Below, piece after piece: positions 60,535 to 64,000 of a DNA stretch of 64,000 nt. Every line of letters starts with the position of its first letter. Position 1 is the stretch's first letter. The position numbers and the translations under genes were made by a program. The notes beneath the pieces were generated by a model that saw only the letters and a list, made by a program, of their open reading frames with translations, was not told the DNA's origin and searched no databases. The stretch comes from Roseiarcus sp963732155 (GTDB lineage Bacteria > Pseudomonadota > Alphaproteobacteria > Rhizobiales > Beijerinckiaceae). The stretch covers positions 30,954-94,953 of the forward strand of contig CAVSYB010000011.1 in the NCBI GenBank assembly GCA_963732155.1, read 5' to 3'.

Positions 60535-60790
60535 TCGCCTGCCCTGATGCCTGACGCGTGCTCGCCGTCAAGGCCGAGCCGGCTTCGCCGGCCGCTGCGC
60601 GGGCCTTGACCGCTCCGCGCGCGCCAGGCCGTCGGCCACCATGTCCTTTTGGTGACGATCGCGCCCGAACGGGCGCGTCGCCCACCAAAAGGACATGGAT
60701 GCAAAACGCCGCATCGGAACGGCGCGGTCATCGCGAAGCGACCGCAGCGAAGCGGAGGAGCGGCGCAGCCGCTTGACGGCGACGGGCCGA
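60535..60790. repeat. Composite palindromic repeat region
   Basis: This gap of nearly 300 bases between tail genes contains several inverted repeats in series. The best is a perfect 16-bp pair CCATGTCCTTTTGGTG (60639-60654) / CACCAAAAGGACATGG (60683-60698), with an inner hairpin CGCGCCCG-aa-CGGGCGCG in its loop. Before it TCAAGGCC...GGCCTTGA (about 60570-60610) encloses CCGGC-ttc-GCCGG. After it GCGGTC...GACCGC (about 60722-60745). No gene is seen; the structure looks like a mosaic of dispersed palindromic elements inserted in the phage operon. Confidence 0.75.
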
Positions 60791-60819
60791 TGTGGCCGCG
60801 CGACGTCCGGAGGCGACGC

Positions 60820-61305
60820 ATGGGCTCTTCCGCCGCCACCCGCGCCGCCGTCGTCGCCGAGGCGCGCTCATGGATCGGCACGCCCTACCATCTGGGCGCC
60901 GACGTCAAGGGCGCGGGCTGCGACTGCGCGATGATCCTGGTCAGGGTGTTTTGCGACCTCGGCCTCGTCGCGCCGTTCGACCCGCGCCCCTATTCGAACG
61001 ACTGGCACCTGCACCGCAGCGAGGAGGTCTATTTGCGCCTGCTGCTGGAGCGCGCGCGTGAAGTGACGCGCGCCGAAGCGCAGGCCGGCGACGTCGTGCT
61101 GTTCCGCTACGGGCGTTGTTTCAGCCACGGCGGCATCGTCACCAGGGCGGAGCCCTTCACCATGGTCCATGCCTTCGCGCCGGCGCGCGTCGTCCTCGAG
61201 GAGCGCGTTTCGCACAACGCGGCGATCGCCAGGCGGCTGCCCGACGCGAGGTTCGCTTCGTATTGGGCGCGGCCCGACGAACGCCGTGCGTTCGCGGGGC
61301 GCTGA
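60820..61305 (+). CDS. NlpC/P60-family phage cell-wall peptidase (GTA gp14-like)
   Basis: A 161-aa enzyme: AARAVVAEARSWIG-like N terminus, then TPYHLGADVKGAGCDCAMIL with the catalytic Cys in the DC pair, AQAGDVVLFRYGR and CFSHGGIV with the catalytic His. It would cut peptidoglycan stems at infection, at the tail tip. The ATG at 60820 has GGAGG eight to nine bases upstream; another ATG at 60790 is in frame. Its stop overlaps the start of the hub gene (TGATG). Confidence 0.82.
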   Translation: MGSSAATRAAVVAEARSWIGTPYHLGADVKGAGCDCAMILVRVFCDLGLVAPFDPRPYSNDWHLHRSEEVYLRLLLERAREVTRAEAQAGDVVLFRYGRCFSHGGIVTRAEPFTMVHAFAPARVVLEERVSHNAAIARRLPDARFASYWARPDERRAFAGR

Positions 61306-63946
61306 TGGGCTTTCTTCGCGCCAACAACAACAACCACGGCGCCCGACCTACACAGGGTTGCAGCTCCAGACCTCGGTCAATACGCTGCCCGTCCCGATCG
61401 TCTGGGGCGCGACCAAGGTCTCGGCGAACATCGTCTGGTACGACAATTTCCAGACGCAGGAGGGGGATTCGGGCGGCAAGGGCGGTTATTTCAACGCGAA
61501 CAATTCCACCTCCTACAGCGCCGACCTGATCATGGGGCTCTGCGAGGGGCCGATCGCCGGCGTCAACCAGATCTGGAAGGACCAGTCGGTCTACGATCTG
61601 AGCGAATTGGGCCTGCTGCTGTTCGGCGGCGCCACCCCGCAGCCGGTCTGGAGCTATCTCGAGACGAACTACCCTTACGAGGCCCTGGCCTACCAGGGGA
61701 CGGCCTATGTCTGCGCACCGAGCTACGCGCTGGGCTCCAACGCGGAAATCTCGAACCACAATTTCGAGGTCGAGGGCATCCTCTTCGAGACCGGGGTCAA
61801 TTTTATCGACGCCGACCCGGCGCAGGTCATTTCGGACTTCCTGGTCAACGCGCAATATGGCGTGGGCTTCGACGGCGGATCGATCGATGCGACGACGTTG
61901 TTCGGCTCCGGCGGCGACGCCTCGCTGCAAACCTATTGCAAGGCGGCGGGGATCGCCTTCAGCCCGGCGCTGACCGATCAGGAACAGGCCTCCAGCATCC
62001 TCGCCCGCTGGCTGCAAATCTGCAATTGCGCGGCGGTATGGAGCGGCGGCCAACTCAAGTTCATTCCCTACGGCGACCAGACGATCGCCGCCGGGACACA
62101 GACGACCGTGACCACCGAAATCGCGCTGCTGTCGCCTTCGACGACGGCGCCGCCGCCGACCATCGTCATGTGCTCGGCCTACCAATTCGTCGCCGACGGC
62201 GGCGTGGTCTATGCCAACTCTCTGGCGCCGCTGACCTATATCGGCGCGTCGGTTCCCGAGGACGCCGGCTCCTACGGGATTTCGCCGCCCGGAACCTATC
62301 TGTTCGCAACCGACGACGAGGGCGCCGGCGTCTCGATCACCTACACCTATCAGGTCCTCACCAGCTACGTTCCGGACCTGACGCCGGTCTACAGTCTGGC
62401 GGACAACGACTTCGTCGATTCCAGGCAGAACGAGGACCCGATCCTCGTCTCGCGCGTCGATCCGTTCTCGCTGCCGACGATCCAGCGCATCGAGGTGATG
62501 GACCGCAACAACCAATATGGACTCGCGCCGGTCGAGGCGCGCGACCAGTCGCAGATCGAACTTTACGGCCCGCGCGTCGGCTCGACCATCACCGCGCATG
62601 AAATATGCGACGTTTCGATCGTCGCCTCGGTCGTCGCGCAGACGATTTTGCAGCGCGCGCTCTACGTGCGCGCGCATTATACCTTCAAGCTGTCATGGCT
62701 CTATTGCCTGCTCGATCCGATGGACATCGTCAGGATCACCGACGCCAACCTCGGCCTGTCGAATCACGCGGTGCGCATCACCGCGATCGAGGAGGACGAC
62801 AAGGGCATCCTCACGGTGACGGCGGAGGAGCTGACGGTCGGCGTCTCCACGCCGGCGCTCTATCGCACGAAGAAGTCGACGAGCGCCATCCCCAACCAGG
62901 GCGCGGCCGCCGATCCCGTCAATCCGCCGCTGATCTACGAGCCGCCGGCCGCGCTGACCGGCGGGACCAATCAAATCTGGATCGGCGCCTCGGGCGGCTC
63001 GGGCGGCGTGTTCGACCCGAACTGGGGCGGCGCCTATGTCTGGGCGTCGTTGGACGATGCGACCTACAGCCAGCTCGGGACGATCACCGGCGCCGTCAAA
63101 CAGGGATTCCTGACCGCCGCGCTGCCCGCCGATACCGGCTATGACACGGTCGATACGCTCGCGGTGAACCTCGCCGAGAGCAACGGCAAGCTCGCCAGCG
63201 GAACGCAGGCGCAGGCGCTCGCCGGCGTCACGCTCTGCCTCGTCGACAACGAGCTTATCGCCTATGCGACGGCGACGCTGACCAGCGCCAACAATTACAA
63301 TCTGACCGGCCTGGCGCGCGGGCTCTACGGCACGACGCCGGTCAGCCACGCAGTCGGAGCCTCCTTCACCCGGCTCAACCAGGCGATCGTCAAGCAGGAC
63401 CTCGCCGCCGGCTATATCGGCCAGACGATCTATTTCAAGTTCCAGAGCTTCAACGTGTTCGGCAACGGCGTCGAGGAGCTTTCGGCCTGCACCGCCTATC
63501 CCTACACGCCGGCCGGGACCGGCGTCTCCGATCCGATCGCCGCGCAGCTCCTGTCCGGCCTCGCGCTCGATCTCGGCCTCGTCAACGTCGCGCCGTCGCT
63601 CGCCGACGATTTCGGGACCGCCGTGGGCGTCGCGCTGGCGGTCATCGATCTCGGCGCCATCAATCCCGACCCGATCGCGACGCAACTGCTCAGCGGCCTC
63701 GCGCTCGATCTCGGGCTGGCCGCCACGGCGCCGACCGTCTTCGACGATTTCGGCCTGACCACAGGCTCGGTCGCCAGCGTCATCGATCTCGGCCACGACG
63801 ATGCGGCGATCGATCCGATTGCGGCGCAGATTCTCGCCGGAGGTCCGCTCGATTTCGGCTCGATGAGCGTCGCGCCGACCGTGTTCGACGACTTCGGGTC
63901 GTTCAATATCGGCGTGAAGGATGAGATGGACCTTGGAGCCGATTGA
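61305..63946 (+). CDS. Phage tail hub / tip attachment protein, start region frameshifted
   Basis: About 880 residues of a lambda gpJ/GTA hub-type protein: YTGLQLQTSVNTLPVPIVWG, LIMGLCEGPIAGVNQIWKDQ, VNFIDADPAQVISDFLVNAQ, and LSWLYCLLDPMDIVRITDAN, then LTGLARGLYGTTPVSHAVGA. The ATG at 61305 overlaps the NlpC stop and starts MGFLRANNNNH, but the conserved part RPTYTGLQ lies in the -1 frame relative to it. A base is missing near 61340-61350, or translation starts elsewhere. Residues near 345-395 contain the beta module also present in connector and major tail proteins. The C terminus has three tandem repeats of about 45 residues. Confidence 0.82.
63529..63943 (+). repeat. Three tandem ~45-residue repeats at hub C terminus
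   Basis: Each repeat reads DPIAxQLLSGLALDLG, then xAPxxxDDFG, then VIDLG. The first two (63529-63660, 63664-63801) are closely related; the third (63812-63943) is more diverged (ILAGGPLDFG). They end the protein and may bind the fibre encoded next. Confidence 0.8.
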
Positions 63947-64000
63947 ATGAGCGAACAGCTTCAACTCCGGCGCGGGACGGCCGCGCAGCTCGCCTCTTTC
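63947..64000 (+). CDS. Tail-fibre/receptor-binding protein, N terminus (cut by window end)
   Basis: Only 18 codons are visible, MSEQLQLRRGTAAQLASF. LQLRRGTAAxxAxF is the usual start of phage tail-fibre proteins with the Mtd-like N-terminal attachment domain. It begins right after the hub stop, consistent with the fibre docking on the hub. The rest lies beyond the window. Confidence 0.6.
   Translation, partial: MSEQLQLRRGTAAQLASF

Larger units (their letters stand above)
39127..64000 (+). mobile_element. Prophage / GTA-like head-tail module with toxin cassettes (continues past right edge)
   Basis: From 39127 on nearly all genes run on the plus strand in the canonical order of HK97-type siphoviruses and gene transfer agents: small and large terminase, portal, protease, capsid, connector, gp10-like, tail terminator, major tail, chaperone, tape measure, TIM-barrel/DUF2460, DUF2163, NlpC/P60, hub, fibre. 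The left boundary lies between the DUF805-like stop (39126) and terS, in an AT-richer stretch. No integrase, repressor, lysis gene or tRNA is seen at this end, so the element may be a defective prophage, a GTA-like remnant, or a phage integrated at its other end. Accessory islands interrupt the operon after terL, portal, protease and tail terminator. Confidence 0.9.

Noticed and set aside
1..64000. CRISPR arrays, riboswitches, rRNA genes and insertion-sequence transposases
   Set aside because: No regularly spaced repeats, aptamer-like conserved blocks, rRNA sequence or transposase motifs were seen anywhere in the window.

Overview
The window is GC-rich DNA from an alphaproteobacterium, most likely of the order Hyphomicrobiales (Rhizobiales), possibly near Beijerinckiaceae/Methylocystaceae. 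This is inferred from a C4-type 5-aminolevulinate synthase, homospermidine synthase, a UbiK/YbjN pair, a DUF6101 protein and a MarR/OmpR-regulator/kinase cluster resembling PetP/PetR. The species cannot be fixed from sequence alone.

Positions 1-39126 are ordinary chromosome. The three proline-synthesis genes lie close together: the 3' end of proB, proA at 1.3 kb and proC at 6.7 kb. Around them are a PagL-like lipid A deacylase, KDPG aldolase (eda), a Kef-type antiporter, a PsiF protein, UbiK and YbjN. Next come an ABM monooxygenase, a calcineurin-type phosphatase, a TetR regulator, DUF6101, a LysE exporter, AMP nucleosidase, DUF1993, a GFA protein, class I fumarase, a CitE-like lyase, hemA, an aminotransferase, mscL and a YeiH-type exporter. 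A run on the minus strand carries ribF, ileS and lspA. It is followed by a MaoC hydratase, a HAD hydrolase, CsaA, thioredoxin, the MarR/response-regulator/kinase operon, a branched-chain aminotransferase, a GGT-like protein, homospermidine synthase and dapD. Two host genes carry anomalies: ileS has an in-frame palindromic-repeat insertion of about 53 codons, and lspA has Asn where the second catalytic Asp belongs.

Positions 39127-64000 hold the packaging, head and tail module of a siphovirus-like prophage with gene-transfer-agent (GTA)-like order: terS, terL, portal, protease, capsid, connector, HK97-gp10-like, tail terminator, major tail, tail chaperone with a -1 extension, tape measure, TIM-barrel/DUF2460, DUF2460, DUF2163, NlpC/P60, tail hub, and the start of a tail-fibre gene at the right edge. 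No integrase or repressor is visible. At least two single-base frameshifts in tail genes suggest decay or assembly error.

The most interesting part is a set of accessory cassettes between the structural genes. The portal protein is fused to a C-terminal domain with a D...ExK nuclease-like signature. A second protein, encoded between protease and capsid, ends in a different D...EVK domain and is translationally coupled to a candidate immunity gene. Three related NTF2-fold-like immunity genes lie in the module: one frameshifted behind the portal-toxin, one intact and orphaned behind its own promoter, and one in a third island after the tail terminator. A nearly identical but stop-interrupted portal fragment lies between the first two, as expected if toxin/immunity ends are exchanged by recombination. 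The promoter of the orphan immunity gene is a near-copy of the one upstream of terS. I read this as a polymorphic toxin/immunity system carried within virion-structural operons.
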